Shown: one piece after another, positions 1 to 9,693 of the stretch | Layout of the letters: every line of letters begins with the position of its first letter | Numbering within the stretch: position 1 is the first letter of the stretch | Source of the DNA: RHLJ01 sp048058975 | GTDB taxonomy: Bacteria; Bacteroidota; Rhodothermia; Balneolales; Balneolaceae | Direction of reading: 5' to 3' | Assembly: GCA_048058975.1 (NCBI GenBank) | Contig: JBLLNP010000023.1 | Location: 13,095-77,094, forward strand | Length of the DNA stretch: 64,000 nt | Made by a program: the position numbers and the translations under genes | The notes under the pieces: generated by a model | Database searches by the model: none | Told to the model about the DNA's origin: nothing | Seen by the model: only the letters and a program-made list of their open reading frames with translations

Positions 1-1
1 T

Positions 2-988
2 GATATTCAGTACGATCAGAATGAAGGGGTGAACTCTCTTATTGAAGAAAATGGACTTCAAATAATACAGAATGTACCTATCGTAACAATGAGGCTTCAA
101 TCAATTCAAGGCCGTGCACTTGATGAAATTCTTGCAGATACAAGCAGAAACTCAAGAAGATGGGCATTGACTCGCGAATACCGTTCTACCTACCGCGATT
201 CTTTGGTTGAAACCGAAACCCTAGAGTCCGGTGAATTTATAGGTTCATTCTCTGATTTAAGTAAACCCGTACCTGTATCCGTTTCATCAGATTTGATGGA
301 AGATCTGGACGTGGCCTTAGGAGATACCATTGTTTGGGATGTACAGGGAATACCTATCGAAAGCTATATAGCAAGCACCAGAGTAGTAAATTGGCAAACT
401 CCACAGCCTAATTTTTTTGTGGTATTTCCCAGTGGAGTTCTTGAACCGGCACCACAGTTTTTTGCTACAACCGTAAGAACACCAGACAAAGAATCTTCGG
501 TTGCTTTACAGCAACAAATCGTTCAAGCCTACCCGAATGTATCTGCAATTGATGTAGGACAAGTTATTAGTACTATTCAGGAATTTCTGGATCGAGTTAC
601 TTTTGTTATTCAGTTCATTGGGCTTTTTAGCATTATTACAGGATTGATTGTTCTTGCAGGTTCAGCAGCAACCAGCCGATTCCAAAGAATTCGTGAAGCT
701 GTATTGTTAAGAACACTGGGAGCTAAACAACGCCAGGTTGTAAAAATTCAAATCATAGAGTATTCCATTCTTGGTGTTATGGCTGCGCTAATTGGACTAT
801 TCCTTTCTGTTGGGGCGAGTGCGTTGCTAGGATACTTCTACTTTGATATAGAATTTGTTCCAAACTTTGCGATTCTGGCTACTGAAGTAGTTATCCTTGT
901 TATCCTTGTTCTAGCTATTGGACTTATTAATACTCGTGGAATACAAGCAAAACCGCCACTAGAGATTTTACGAGCAGAAGGTATTTAG
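2..988 (+). CDS. FtsX-like ABC transporter permease, C-terminal part (cut by window edge)
   Basis: The frame is open from base 2 with no stop, so the gene starts upstream of the window; the GTG at 29 is only the first start-like codon inside it. What remains is a soluble extracytoplasmic segment (about residues 1-185 of the visible part), then three hydrophobic segments near residues 195-215, 245-270 and 285-305 separated by a charged loop, and a C-terminal PPLEILRAEGI. This is the layout of the last FtsX domain of MacB/YbbP-type ABC permeases, where the closing P-x-x-x-L-R motif is usual. The protein would sit in the inner membrane and work with an ATPase that is not in view. The substrate cannot be told from this part. 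Confidence 0.8.
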   Translation, partial: DIQYDQNEGVNSLIEENGLQIIQNVPIVTMRLQSIQGRALDEILADTSRNSRRWALTREYRSTYRDSLVETETLESGEFIGSFSDLSKPVPVSVSSDLMEDLDVALGDTIVWDVQGIPIESYIASTRVVNWQTPQPNFFVVFPSGVLEPAPQFFATTVRTPDKESSVALQQQIVQAYPNVSAIDVGQVISTIQEFLDRVTFVIQFIGLFSIITGLIVLAGSAATSRFQRIREAVLLRTLGAKQRQVVKIQIIEYSILGVMAALIGLFLSVGASALLGYFYFDIEFVPNFAILATEVVILVILVLAIGLINTRGIQAKPPLEILRAEGI

Positions 989-1085
989 AATTAATTTTTC
1001 TATTTACCTTTTATTAATATCAGGAACTTAAATTTTCGGGATAAATTTAATACCAAGAATTAAAAACTAATAAACACAAACTCAT

Positions 1086-1760
1086 ATGAAATCAATTTCT
1101 TTAAAACTATTCACTCTTCTTCTTTTTGTGGCATTAACTGTTTCAGCCTGCGACTCTATAAGTAAAACAGCTAAGGGAGCTGCTATTGGTGCTACTGCCG
1201 GTGCTTTGGCCGGAGCTATTATAGGTAAAGCAGCTGGTAATACTACGACAGGTGCTATTGCCGGTGCAGCCGTGGGTGGTGCAACTGGAGCTGCTATTGG
1301 AAATTATATGGATCGACAGTCCAGAGAAATGGAAGAAGATCTTGAAGGTGCTAAAGTAGAACGAGTAGGCGAAGGTATTAAAGTTACTTTCGACTCAGGC
1401 ATTCTTTTTGAAGTTAACTCATACCAGTTGAGCGATGTCTCTAAAGATGAAATTGCAAAACTTTCAGAAATTCTTCAGAAATATGAAGACACAAATATCA
1501 TGTTTGCAGGTCATACAGACAATACTGGTAGCGATGAGTACAATCTTACTCTATCAGAAAATCGAGCCAAAGCAGTTGCAGAGTATGCTGCATTTACCGG
1601 TGTAGATGCTTCCAGGATGACTATTACAGGATATGGTGAATCAGACCCTATTGCTGATAATTCAACCGTTGAAGGACGCACAGAAAATCGTCGTGTTGAA
1701 GTAGCTATCTGGGCAAACGACAAGCTTAAAGAAGCCGCTGAAAAGGGTGAGATTGAATAA
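1086..1760 (+). CDS. OmpA-family lipoprotein with glycine-zipper segment
   Basis: A 224-residue envelope protein. Residues 1-21 form a lipoprotein signal ending in VSAC, so Cys22 would be lipidated. Residues 30-75 are a Gly/Ala-rich glycine zipper (GAAIGA, GALAGAIIG, GAAVGGATG) that probably inserts in or packs against a membrane. Residues 100-210 are an OmpA C-terminal peptidoglycan-binding domain with the GHTDNTGSDEYN block, the NLTLSENRA helix (Arg160) and the GRTENRRVEV end. The arrangement matches YiaD-type proteins, which tether the outer membrane to the cell wall. It stands alone and is followed by an intrinsic terminator. Confidence 0.9.
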   Translation: MKSISLKLFTLLLFVALTVSACDSISKTAKGAAIGATAGALAGAIIGKAAGNTTTGAIAGAAVGGATGAAIGNYMDRQSREMEEDLEGAKVERVGEGIKVTFDSGILFEVNSYQLSDVSKDEIAKLSEILQKYEDTNIMFAGHTDNTGSDEYNLTLSENRAKAVAEYAAFTGVDASRMTITGYGESDPIADNSTVEGRTENRRVEVAIWANDKLKEAAEKGEIE

Positions 1761-1783
1761 GTTTTCTTTCTCTTCAGAAAGAC

Positions 1784-1818
1784 ATCCCTATACATGGTTA
1801 TGTATGGGGATTTTTTTT
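1784..1818 (+). terminator. Intrinsic terminator after the OmpA-family gene
   Basis: An 11-bp stem with one G-T pair (1784-1794 against 1801-1811) and a six-base loop is followed by eight T. It lies 24 bases after the stop codon. Confidence 0.85.
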
Positions 1819-1849
1819 GCTTACTTTCGCCCATAATTAACATTTCGGC

Positions 1850-2935
1850 ATGAGTATCAGAAAAAAAATTATTCCAAAACGTATTCAATCTGTTTTCTTC
1901 AATAAAAAAGTAGGGCTGGCTCCTGGTACATTAACTCATATTGGTGTAAAGAAAACAGAACGGGTTACCATTGAGATACATGACTATGGCCCCACTCACC
2001 TGGAAGAAAGAATGATTGACTCGGTTGCCGAATGCCGCCCGTTTGTAGATACTCCCAACCCAACTTGGGTACAGGTAAAAGGTCTTCACGATATTGATAA
2101 ACTTAAAGAATTATGGGACGAGTTTAACTTCCACCCTTTAATTCAGGAAGATATCTTAAATACCAATCAACGTCCGAAAATTGAGGATTACAAAGATCAA
2201 ATTTTCGTGGTTCTTAAAATGATTTATATCGAAGATGAGCAACTGCATCAAGAGCAAGTTAGCTTAGTTTTTTCCGATAAATTCATCTTCTCATTTCAGG
2301 AATCTGAACGGCGGTTATTTATTCCCATCAGAGAACGCTTGAAAATTGATAATACCCGCATGCGCAATGGAGGCCCTGACTACATGGCCTATGCGTTAAT
2401 GGATGTGATTATAGATTATTACTTTACAGCTCTGGATGAACTTAATTCCAGAATAGAATCAATTGAAGATGTTCTTTGGTCGAGCGCTGATGAAGATTCT
2501 TTGGTGGATATCCATCAATGCAGAAGAATGCTTATCCAGTTTAGAAAAAGTGTTTGGCCTGTCAGAGACAGCATCAATTCTTTGCTTAGAGATGAGACAC
2601 CTTATGTTGCCGACGAAACCAGACTATTTATCCGTGATGTGTACGATCATCTTATACAAATTATTGACAACCTAGATAATAATCGTGAGATACTTTCTGG
2701 TTTACACGATATGTATATGACTAATATCAGTAATAAGATGAATGAAGTAATGAAGGTGCTTACCATCATTGCTACCATTTTTATTCCGCTTACCTTTATT
2801 GCAGGGATTTATGGAATGAACTTTAGTTATATGCCCGAACTTAGTTGGAAATGGAGCTATCCTATTGTTTGGGTGCTAATGATAGTGGTTACCATAGGAA
2901 TGATTTTCTATTTCCGGAAGAAAAAGTGGATATAA
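1850..2935 (+). CDS. corA: CorA magnesium/cobalt channel
   Basis: A 361-residue CorA protein, which carries Mg2+ (and Co2+/Ni2+) passively across the inner membrane as a homopentamer. The long acidic cytoplasmic N-terminal domain is followed by two membrane segments near residues 300-320 and 335-355. The signature G-M-N is at 322-324, directly after the first membrane helix, in the context GIYGMNF, and the C-terminus is the usual short basic tail (RKKKW). Length is normal for the CorA-II subgroup. The ATG at 1850 precedes an unusual Lys/Arg-rich leader (MSIRKKIIPKR). It is a single gene between two terminators. Confidence 0.95.
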   Translation: MSIRKKIIPKRIQSVFFNKKVGLAPGTLTHIGVKKTERVTIEIHDYGPTHLEERMIDSVAECRPFVDTPNPTWVQVKGLHDIDKLKELWDEFNFHPLIQEDILNTNQRPKIEDYKDQIFVVLKMIYIEDEQLHQEQVSLVFSDKFIFSFQESERRLFIPIRERLKIDNTRMRNGGPDYMAYALMDVIIDYYFTALDELNSRIESIEDVLWSSADEDSLVDIHQCRRMLIQFRKSVWPVRDSINSLLRDETPYVADETRLFIRDVYDHLIQIIDNLDNNREILSGLHDMYMTNISNKMNEVMKVLTIIATIFIPLTFIAGIYGMNFSYMPELSWKWSYPIVWVLMIVVTIGMIFYFRKKKWI

Positions 2936-2936
2936 A

Positions 2937-2968
2937 AAGAGAAGGTCTCGATCAAAAGGCCTTCTCTT
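2937..2968. terminator. Terminator between convergent corA and the FadL-type gene
   Basis: A perfect 9-bp stem, AAGAGAAGG (2937-2945) with CCTTCTCTT (2960-2968), has a 14-base loop. The T-rich side is on the minus strand, so it mainly serves the minus-strand porin gene, but its position also ends corA transcripts. Confidence 0.65.
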
Positions 2969-3006
2969 AAAACTAACTACGGAGGTTTTGGGGATTATCA
3001 ATCATT

Positions 3007-4560
3007 CTAAAACCTATATTTGAATCCAACCATAAGGTTAATATGACTTATGGTTTCATTGATACTCTCAGATCTCTCTTGACCCGACTGAGCATCAAAG
3101 TATTCATATAGGATTGAACGATCGTTCCATCTGGTATATTGCGTTGTAACATCCAGATAGAGTTCTCTTGATAAAGGAATCCCCAAACCTCCGGAAAGGA
3201 CAATTTTGTCTGCAGAATAGCTTGAACTCTTACCAGGAAGAATTCCAAAACCTCCCCGGATTTCAAAGCCTGTATCACTCTTATATTTTAGTCCGGCCTT
3301 TAAGTTTGTAACAAGGTTGTAATCTGCTTTCATCACACTATCAAAGGCTGCCTCTTGTTCTCTGAGAGCAGCTATGTCCCGAAATTCAAGATCATTATCT
3401 CTGGTCAAATCGATATCAGTATTCCTGTAATCAATTATCTCTACTGCTGTTGAAACGGTAAATCCATTTATATCTTCCAAAGCCAATCCCAGATTTAATT
3501 GGCCTGGACGGCGGACCGAATAACTGAATTCCCCTGTGTAACTATCACCAAATGGAGTTCTTCCATCATCCAAATTTGTAGTTATTTCTGAATAGTAATC
3601 TTCAGTTACTACAAAGCGAGTTGGTAATAAAAAACTGGCACCCACATTGATATTGGGAAGTAATTTATAGAGAAGTCCGGCTCTTATATTAGCGCCTACT
3701 ATTTCCGAATCAAATTGATCTTCCAAAAGAATATCTGCTACATCCGTCCCTCCATTTCCCTCATTGTCAGTATCAATAAAATCTCCGTTATAGGCATTCT
3801 CTGAATCAGTTTCTAAGAAGTATCTCTCATAAGAGTAATCTCCATAGGTGACGCCTAATGAAGCACCAATGAACAAGTTTCTCTGAACCTCTGTGGCCAT
3901 AAATATCGAGTATTCACCGACTGAACCTCGTTGCTTGATTTCTGCTTCCTGCTGAATACCCGGAAAGTTCGCGGGTGTAAACCCAATTCTGAAAATGGAC
4001 TCAAGAGTGGTTTGTTCTACATCAACGTAATCAATGGCATAAGCTTCGAAAGCGATATCATTATAGTCACTTGCTTCATTTTTGAAGACATCGGTAATCG
4101 TGCTTTGCTCATTGTAAGCACTCAAAATATTGGTTCGGTTTATCTGGTTATTTATGGTATAACCTCCACCTACAACCAAGCTACCTCTTTCTGTAGGTAC
4201 AGAATAAATCAGTCCAATATTTCCAAATCGGGTGTTATTGTTATCAAAAGAAGTGCTATTGCCCAAATAGGAATTACTTTGTTCGGCGTAATTTGAAAGA
4301 AGCCCTGTGTTGAAATAGCTCATTCCAATGAGAGCCATGCTTGCAGGGTTATACAAAAAACTACCAAAACCGTTTTGAACAGCAACCGAAGGAAGTGCGG
4401 TTGCATTTGCATCTCCATTCGTATTAATGGTTGAAAACTGTTGTGCCAGACTTGAATACCTGATTGGGTTTTGTCCGTCTTGTGCTACAACAGCGGCAGG
4501 AGAAAAAACTCCTGCCATTAAGAGAATAAAAAATAGCCTCTTCATTGATATCTGTATCAT
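3007..4560 (-). CDS. FadL/OMPP1-type outer-membrane transport protein
   Basis: A 517-residue outer-membrane beta-barrel protein. It starts with a Sec signal peptide (best read from the second Met, MKRLFFILLMAGVFSPAAVVAQ, 15 bases inside the first ATG). The mature N-terminus has the NGF-type block (VQNGFGSFLYNPASMALIGM) typical of the FadL/Toluene_X/OMPP1 superfamily, in which a plugged barrel takes up hydrophobic compounds. Alternating hydrophobic strands run to the end, and the last residues GFKYRF carry the aromatic C-terminus recognised by the BAM complex. The gene lies 12 bases downstream of the Tyr/Ser-rich lipoprotein gene and is probably cotranscribed with it. The substrate is unknown. 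Confidence 0.85.
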   Translation of the reverse strand: MIQISMKRLFFILLMAGVFSPAAVVAQDGQNPIRYSSLAQQFSTINTNGDANATALPSVAVQNGFGSFLYNPASMALIGMSYFNTGLLSNYAEQSNSYLGNSTSFDNNNTRFGNIGLIYSVPTERGSLVVGGGYTINNQINRTNILSAYNEQSTITDVFKNEASDYNDIAFEAYAIDYVDVEQTTLESIFRIGFTPANFPGIQQEAEIKQRGSVGEYSIFMATEVQRNLFIGASLGVTYGDYSYERYFLETDSENAYNGDFIDTDNEGNGGTDVADILLEDQFDSEIVGANIRAGLLYKLLPNINVGASFLLPTRFVVTEDYYSEITTNLDDGRTPFGDSYTGEFSYSVRRPGQLNLGLALEDINGFTVSTAVEIIDYRNTDIDLTRDNDLEFRDIAALREQEAAFDSVMKADYNLVTNLKAGLKYKSDTGFEIRGGFGILPGKSSSYSADKIVLSGGLGIPLSRELYLDVTTQYTRWNDRSILYEYFDAQSGQERSESINETISHINLMVGFKYRF

Positions 4561-4572
4561 GAATGAATTAAT

Positions 4573-5991
4573 TTAGTTTTTCCTGTCTCTCTTAGACTTA
4601 CTGCTTGAGCTGGAAGATCTTGTCGCGGAAGAAGAACGGGATGAAGAACTACTTCTTTTTACCGTTCCTGATGATGAAGACCTTGATGAACTACTACTTC
4701 TTTTCACTGTTGTACTTCTTGATCCTGAATTAGAAGACCCGGAACGTACACTACTTGAATTTCCTCTTGAAGAAGAATTACGGGTTGGTATAGAAATTCT
4801 GGTTCCTGAGTTTCTTATTGAACTACTCCCTGAATTATTTGAGCTAACATTAGACCTTCCTCTGGTAACACCGGTAGAATTACTACTTCTCTCTCGGGTA
4901 CTTCTAACCACTCCTGAGCCAGAAGAATTTGATCGGCCTGTGCTTCTCACTGTTCCCGACCCTCTGTTGGTGGTTCTGGTACGGTCAACTGAAGAGTTTC
5001 CTCCATCAGAACCTCTGTTTCTCCCTGTAGTTCTAACGGTGGATGAACCATTGTTCGTATTTGTTCCGCTTCTTCGAACGGTACCTGTAGATCTTCCTGC
5101 ATTAGTTCCATTTGTTCTTCCTGTATAACGAGAACCTGTGGAAGAACCTGAGTTTGAACGTTTAGTAATGGCTGAGCCACTATCTCTACCTGTACGGGTT
5201 ATTGAAGTATTTCCTGAATTCCCACTACCGGAACGGGTTCTGATTCCAGAGGTAATAGCACTATTTCCATTTCCTTTACTATAAATTCCGGAACTTCTGG
5301 GTCTTGTATTGCTTCTTGTGCTTCTGTGATAATCGTTATACACAATTACGGTTGGATGATAATAGCCCCATCCGCCCCAACCATAGTATCCATAATCATA
5401 GTAATCCCAATAGTGAGGGTATCTAAAACTATCATAAAACCATCCTGTAAAATAATAGTCGTAACTTGTATAACTGAATCCGAATCGATTATATCGATGA
5501 CCGTAGTGCCATCGTGAATATCCATGTACATTCCTAAAATACATATGGGAACCTATCCATCCATATCGTCCCGAAAATCTCCAGACATCATTCTCTGCTT
5601 GTCGATATCCGTCCTCAAAACCATCATCGTAACCCTGCCAGTACATTCTGTCGGCATAGTTATCCCTATACCACTGCTCGGTTTCGTAATCTTTGTAATA
5701 TAAATCTGATTCGTCCAAACCTTCCGTGTAAACGGGATCTTCCTCATAGTACTCCTCTTCGTAAACAGGATTACTTTCTGCTGAGTATGGTTTAGCCGTT
5801 TGCTGCTCATCGCTCCAGTTGTAGCCCGCCTCTGCGTTCTCATTATCGTCTCCCCATGAATAATAGGTATCAGATACAGGAGTACTGGTTCTGGTAAAAC
5901 CATCAGCAGTTTGAAGTTGAGTGTAGCATCCGGTTAAGAATAGTGAAAAGGTTGCGATTGTAAGGCTGAGAATGTTTTTTGAGGCTTTCAT
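4573..5991 (-). CDS. Lipoprotein with Tyr/Trp-rich centre and Ser/Arg-rich low-complexity tail
   Basis: A 472-residue protein of unknown function. The signal peptide ends in LFLTGC, so Cys22 is probably lipidated. Residues 40-130 are acidic and Tyr-rich. Residues 130-220 are strikingly aromatic (runs such as YDYYFTGWFYDSFRYPHYW). From about residue 225 to the end the sequence is almost only Ser, Arg, Thr, Gly and Asn in irregular repeats (TGRxNG, VRSTGR, SSSSRSSS), ending in Lys/Arg. It is therefore a lipid-anchored, largely disordered cationic tail. It could bind an acidic envelope polymer or nucleic acid, but this is guesswork. It precedes the FadL-type gene by 12 bases. Confidence 0.75.
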   Translation of the reverse strand: MKASKNILSLTIATFSLFLTGCYTQLQTADGFTRTSTPVSDTYYSWGDDNENAEAGYNWSDEQQTAKPYSAESNPVYEEEYYEEDPVYTEGLDESDLYYKDYETEQWYRDNYADRMYWQGYDDGFEDGYRQAENDVWRFSGRYGWIGSHMYFRNVHGYSRWHYGHRYNRFGFSYTSYDYYFTGWFYDSFRYPHYWDYYDYGYYGWGGWGYYHPTVIVYNDYHRSTRSNTRPRSSGIYSKGNGNSAITSGIRTRSGSGNSGNTSITRTGRDSGSAITKRSNSGSSTGSRYTGRTNGTNAGRSTGTVRRSGTNTNNGSSTVRTTGRNRGSDGGNSSVDRTRTTNRGSGTVRSTGRSNSSGSGVVRSTRERSSNSTGVTRGRSNVSSNNSGSSSIRNSGTRISIPTRNSSSRGNSSSVRSGSSNSGSRSTTVKRSSSSSRSSSSGTVKRSSSSSRSSSATRSSSSSSKSKRDRKN

Positions 5992-6081
5992 GACTGATCC
6001 TTAGAACATTATTTAAAATTACTTCTTAAACATCCACTATTTATGCTACACTATATATAACATGATAATGTTAGCTTGATG

Positions 6082-6714
6082 TTATATCTCCCCTCTCAGA
6101 GATTTTGCTATTACCTCGGCTTTAGAATTAACATGTAATTTCTTGTAGATATTTCTTATGTGAGCCCGTACAGTGTCTATAGAAATATCAAATCGATCTG
6201 CAATCATTTTATAGCTCAATCCATCCACTAGTCCGTTTACAATATCCTGCTCACGTGAGGTAAGCATACTGTCTTCATTTTTCTTTGGAGCCTGATCGTT
6301 AAAATGAGTAATCACTTTACGAGCAATCTGAGGAGACATCGGTGCTCCACCTTTTAATAAGGTATCAATAGATTCTTTGATTTCGGGAAGCGAAGTATGC
6401 TTAAGCAAATATCCCGAGGCACCTGCCTTCAGCGAATCGAAAATTTTATGAGAATCATGATACACCGTAAGCATTATGATATCAATATCAGGGTATTTGG
6501 ATTTGATGATTTCCATGCCTTTAATTCCCGACATTCCCGGAAGTTGAATATCCATTAAGAGAACATCCGGATTCTGATGGTCTTCTAAAAACTCAAGCAT
6601 TTCCTCAACGGTATCTGTAGCAACCGGGCAATCCATCCCTTCCTGCATATCCAGATAGCGTTGAATAAGGTCTCTGATTTTTTTGTTGTCTTCTACAATC
6701 CCAATTACTGCCAT
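6082..6714 (-). CDS. NarL/FixJ-type response regulator
   Basis: A 210-residue two-component response regulator. The receiver domain (about 1-120) has the acidic pair at ED8-9, the phosphoacceptor Asp55 in LLMDIQLPG and a conserved Lys in the LLKH block. The LuxR-type helix-turn-helix (about 146-206) reads LTSREQDIVNGLVDGLSYKMIADRFDISIDTVRAHIRNIYKKL. It is 14 bases downstream of the propeller sensor kinase gene and is certainly its partner. Target genes are not identifiable from the window. An AT-rich 9-bp inverted repeat overlaps the stop codon (6055-6087). Confidence 0.93.
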   Translation of the reverse strand: MAVIGIVEDNKKIRDLIQRYLDMQEGMDCPVATDTVEEMLEFLEDHQNPDVLLMDIQLPGMSGIKGMEIIKSKYPDIDIIMLTVYHDSHKIFDSLKAGASGYLLKHTSLPEIKESIDTLLKGGAPMSPQIARKVITHFNDQAPKKNEDSMLTSREQDIVNGLVDGLSYKMIADRFDISIDTVRAHIRNIYKKLHVNSKAEVIAKSLRGEI

Positions 6715-6728
6715 GATGATCTCCGTTG

Positions 6729-9602
6729 TTAATTCAGTTTTCCTTTTAAGGTAACTGTAAATCCGTTTTCGTCTTCAAAGTTGAATATTCCACCAATTCT
6801 TTGCGCTCGCATTTCCATGTTACGCAATCCATGACCGGTTTTTTTAGTTCCTTTTCCTGTATCGCCATTATCGTAAATTTTAAACTCATACTCCCCATTT
6901 TTTGATTCCATACTTACTTCCACCTCATCCCCATTTGAGTACTTAGCAATATTGTTTACAGCCTCCTTAAAAATCAGGTACAGGTTCTCTTTTACGGTAA
7001 CTGGAAGCTTATTGTCCATACGGAGTTCTTCAAAATCATAGGTCACTCTGAAATTCTTTGGTTCAAGCACATTTATGATGTAATCCTGCATCCTGTCAGT
7101 TAGGTCGCCAAGAGTGTCGTTGCGGGCATCAATAGACCAAACAATATCATCCAGACTTGTAACCACATGGCGACATTGTTTCCCAATTTGGTTAAGTGAT
7201 TTCTTGAATTCAGGCTCAGCATGGCTTGCCTGAAGAAAGTCAGATTGAAGAGCAATTTCCGTCAAACTCGCCCCAACATCATCATGTAAATCGCTGGCAA
7301 TTCGAACTCTCATTCGTTCAATATCAACCATTTTCAAAATCTGATAATTGCGATAAAACAGAAAAATGATACTTACAATAACCACCAATACTAATGCTAA
7401 AAACCACCAGGTCATCCAAAAAGGGGGTAATACAGTAAACCGTATTGTGGCAACCTCCTCGCTCCAAATACCATTCGAATTTCGGGCGTGTACCCTAAAG
7501 GTATAATCTCCGGGTGGTAAGGAGGGATACCTGGCGCTTCTGGCAGTTGTGCGTTGCCAGCCAGGATCGATCCCTCCGTTCATTCTGTATTCGTAAATCA
7601 CTTGATTAGGAGCAGTAAAATTGAGTGCTGCGAATGTTACTTCTACGAAATTTCGATTATGAGGCAGTTCAAAGCCACTTGTATAATAATGCCTTCCAGA
7701 GGCAATAAAGTCAGTAATGTGCACCTTTGGAGGAACCTGATTCCCATAATAAGCTTCGGGATTAAAATGGCTAACACCTTCTACACTCCCAAACCAGAAA
7801 TGCCCTTCATTATCTTCATAAACAGCACCCAGATTCATTTCGTCTGAAACAAGCCCCTGTTCACGGGTGAGGGTTTGGATGGCACGTTCTTTCTCAGAAG
7901 GATTTTCGCTATATAGTAACTGTACATCTATTCTTGCTATACCTGCATTTGTGCCTACCCAAAAAAAACCGTTTCTATCCTGGGAAATGAAATAGCAAAC
8001 CCTTCCCGGTAATCCATCATCTGTAGTTATATCTACAAAACGAACCCCATCAAACCAGGCAATACCTCCAAAGGTAGATATCCAAATCGTTCCGCTATTA
8101 TCCTCCATGATCGACATCACCTGGACGTTTGGAACCCCTTGCTGAATCGAGAAATTTTCTATTCCATCTTCACTGATTTTGGAAACCCCGCCATAAGTTG
8201 CCACCCAGATATTACCTTCTCGATCTTCTATACTTCTCCTGGTATTGTTACTGGCTAATCCGTTTTCCTCAGTAATCTGTTCATATCCGGTTTCGAGGAA
8301 ACGTACTACTCCGTCATCCTCTGTACTTATCCAGTAGTCTCCGGCTGCTGACTCCATAATATGCCTTACCTTTCGATACGGAAATACTTCATCAGGAAAT
8401 GTTTTCAAGGTGGTTCCTTGTAGGTAGGCCAGCCCCTCTCTCATTCCTATCCATAGCTTGTCTTTCGAGTCTTTACTGATATGATAAACTCTGTCATCCA
8501 ACAAACCATTTTCCATATTCAAATACTCAAATCCTTCATCTTTTAAATACATCATGCCACCGCCGTAGGTAGCAATCCAGAGTTTCCCCTCACCATCCTC
8601 AGCCATAGAAGTCACCAGATCGTTAGAAAGACCGGATTCTGCATTAAAATTTTCGAAATAATCCCCCAGAAAAAGACTGACTCCTCCTCCATACGTACCG
8701 AACCATACGTTCCTTTCTCTGTCTATTAAAGAGCCGTATATAATATTATTAGAGAGCCCCTGGTCTGTAGTGTAGTTTTTGAAACGACCATTTATCAAAT
8801 GGCTTACTCCGTTTTCTGTTCCTGCCCAAATTGAACCATCATCCGCAACCGATAGCACTTGAACTTTTGGATCATTAATTCCGGCATCTACGCCATAATT
8901 CTCAAACCTGTTTCCATCAAACTTAGATACCCCTTCCCGGGTAGCAATCCATACATTTCCCTGGACATCCATTTTCACATCTCTTGTACGGTTTTCAGGC
9001 AGGCCGTCAGAAGTTGTAAACGTTCTTAGATTCCCATTCGAGAGTCGGGTAACCCCCTCGCGGGTAGCAAACCATAAATCTCCGTTTTCTGATTCTGCAA
9101 TTGCTCTGATCTGGTTACTCAACAAACCCTGTGATGTGGAATACAATACCAGTTCTTCCTTGTTTATAAAGTGCCAAACCCCTTCTCCATCAGTACCAAA
9201 CCAGAGATGACCTTCCTGATCTTCCAAAATACTTGTTATCTCACTGTTTTGGAGAGACAAAAGAGCCTCATGAGAATAAATACTATCCTGCTCCATGTAG
9301 TTCACCCCTTTTGCAGTTCCTATCCAGATTCTGCCATTCTCTGACTGATGAAGAGATAGTATTTTACTGTGATTCAGCCCGCTTTCTTCGAAATAATTCT
9401 CAAAATCGACCCCATCAAAGCGATTGAGTCCATATCCCGTTGCCAGCCAGATATAGCCCTCCTGGTCCTGAATCAGATCATACACTACCGATTCGCTTAA
9501 TCCATCCTGTATAGAGTAGGTTCTGAATGGATAGGTTTGAGCGACCAAATCTGCGATGAACCCAATTAAAAAGAGAAATAATGCAGAGAGTACTTTTTTC
9601 AT
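6729..9602 (-). CDS. Two-component regulator propeller sensor histidine kinase
   Basis: A 957-residue membrane sensor. After a signal peptide (MKKVLSALFLFLIGFIADLVAQ), residues 25-590 hold about fourteen Reg_prop repeats (pattern GxxWxATxxGLxxFDG), forming one or two periplasmic beta-propellers. A Y_Y_Y domain follows (about 615-700, PPGDYTFRVHARNSNGIWS), then one membrane helix (about 705-730). The cytoplasmic kinase has a HisKA_3 dimerisation region with His773 in DLHDDVG and an HATPase with the N box FKEAVNNIAKYS and G box GHGLRNM. Unlike hybrid Bacteroidetes sensors, it has no fused receiver and instead uses the separate downstream regulator. The ligand is unknown; in gut relatives such sensors read carbohydrates. 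Confidence 0.93.
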   Translation of the reverse strand: MKKVLSALFLFLIGFIADLVAQTYPFRTYSIQDGLSESVVYDLIQDQEGYIWLATGYGLNRFDGVDFENYFEESGLNHSKILSLHQSENGRIWIGTAKGVNYMEQDSIYSHEALLSLQNSEITSILEDQEGHLWFGTDGEGVWHFINKEELVLYSTSQGLLSNQIRAIAESENGDLWFATREGVTRLSNGNLRTFTTSDGLPENRTRDVKMDVQGNVWIATREGVSKFDGNRFENYGVDAGINDPKVQVLSVADDGSIWAGTENGVSHLINGRFKNYTTDQGLSNNIIYGSLIDRERNVWFGTYGGGVSLFLGDYFENFNAESGLSNDLVTSMAEDGEGKLWIATYGGGMMYLKDEGFEYLNMENGLLDDRVYHISKDSKDKLWIGMREGLAYLQGTTLKTFPDEVFPYRKVRHIMESAAGDYWISTEDDGVVRFLETGYEQITEENGLASNNTRRSIEDREGNIWVATYGGVSKISEDGIENFSIQQGVPNVQVMSIMEDNSGTIWISTFGGIAWFDGVRFVDITTDDGLPGRVCYFISQDRNGFFWVGTNAGIARIDVQLLYSENPSEKERAIQTLTREQGLVSDEMNLGAVYEDNEGHFWFGSVEGVSHFNPEAYYGNQVPPKVHITDFIASGRHYYTSGFELPHNRNFVEVTFAALNFTAPNQVIYEYRMNGGIDPGWQRTTARSARYPSLPPGDYTFRVHARNSNGIWSEEVATIRFTVLPPFWMTWWFLALVLVVIVSIIFLFYRNYQILKMVDIERMRVRIASDLHDDVGASLTEIALQSDFLQASHAEPEFKKSLNQIGKQCRHVVTSLDDIVWSIDARNDTLGDLTDRMQDYIINVLEPKNFRVTYDFEELRMDNKLPVTVKENLYLIFKEAVNNIAKYSNGDEVEVSMESKNGEYEFKIYDNGDTGKGTKKTGHGLRNMEMRAQRIGGIFNFEDENGFTVTLKGKLN

Positions 9603-9693
9603 AACTCAAATGTAACGGAAAATCTTAGAGAATAGTAGGAGTCGGAGTTAAGCTTTATATTTCTTTCAGATTTTAAATTCCGAACCAGATTGA

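Noticed and set aside
4940..5180. Reading frames opposite the Ser/Arg-rich lipoprotein gene
   Set aside because: They arise from low-complexity codons on the other strands and have no start context or family resemblance.
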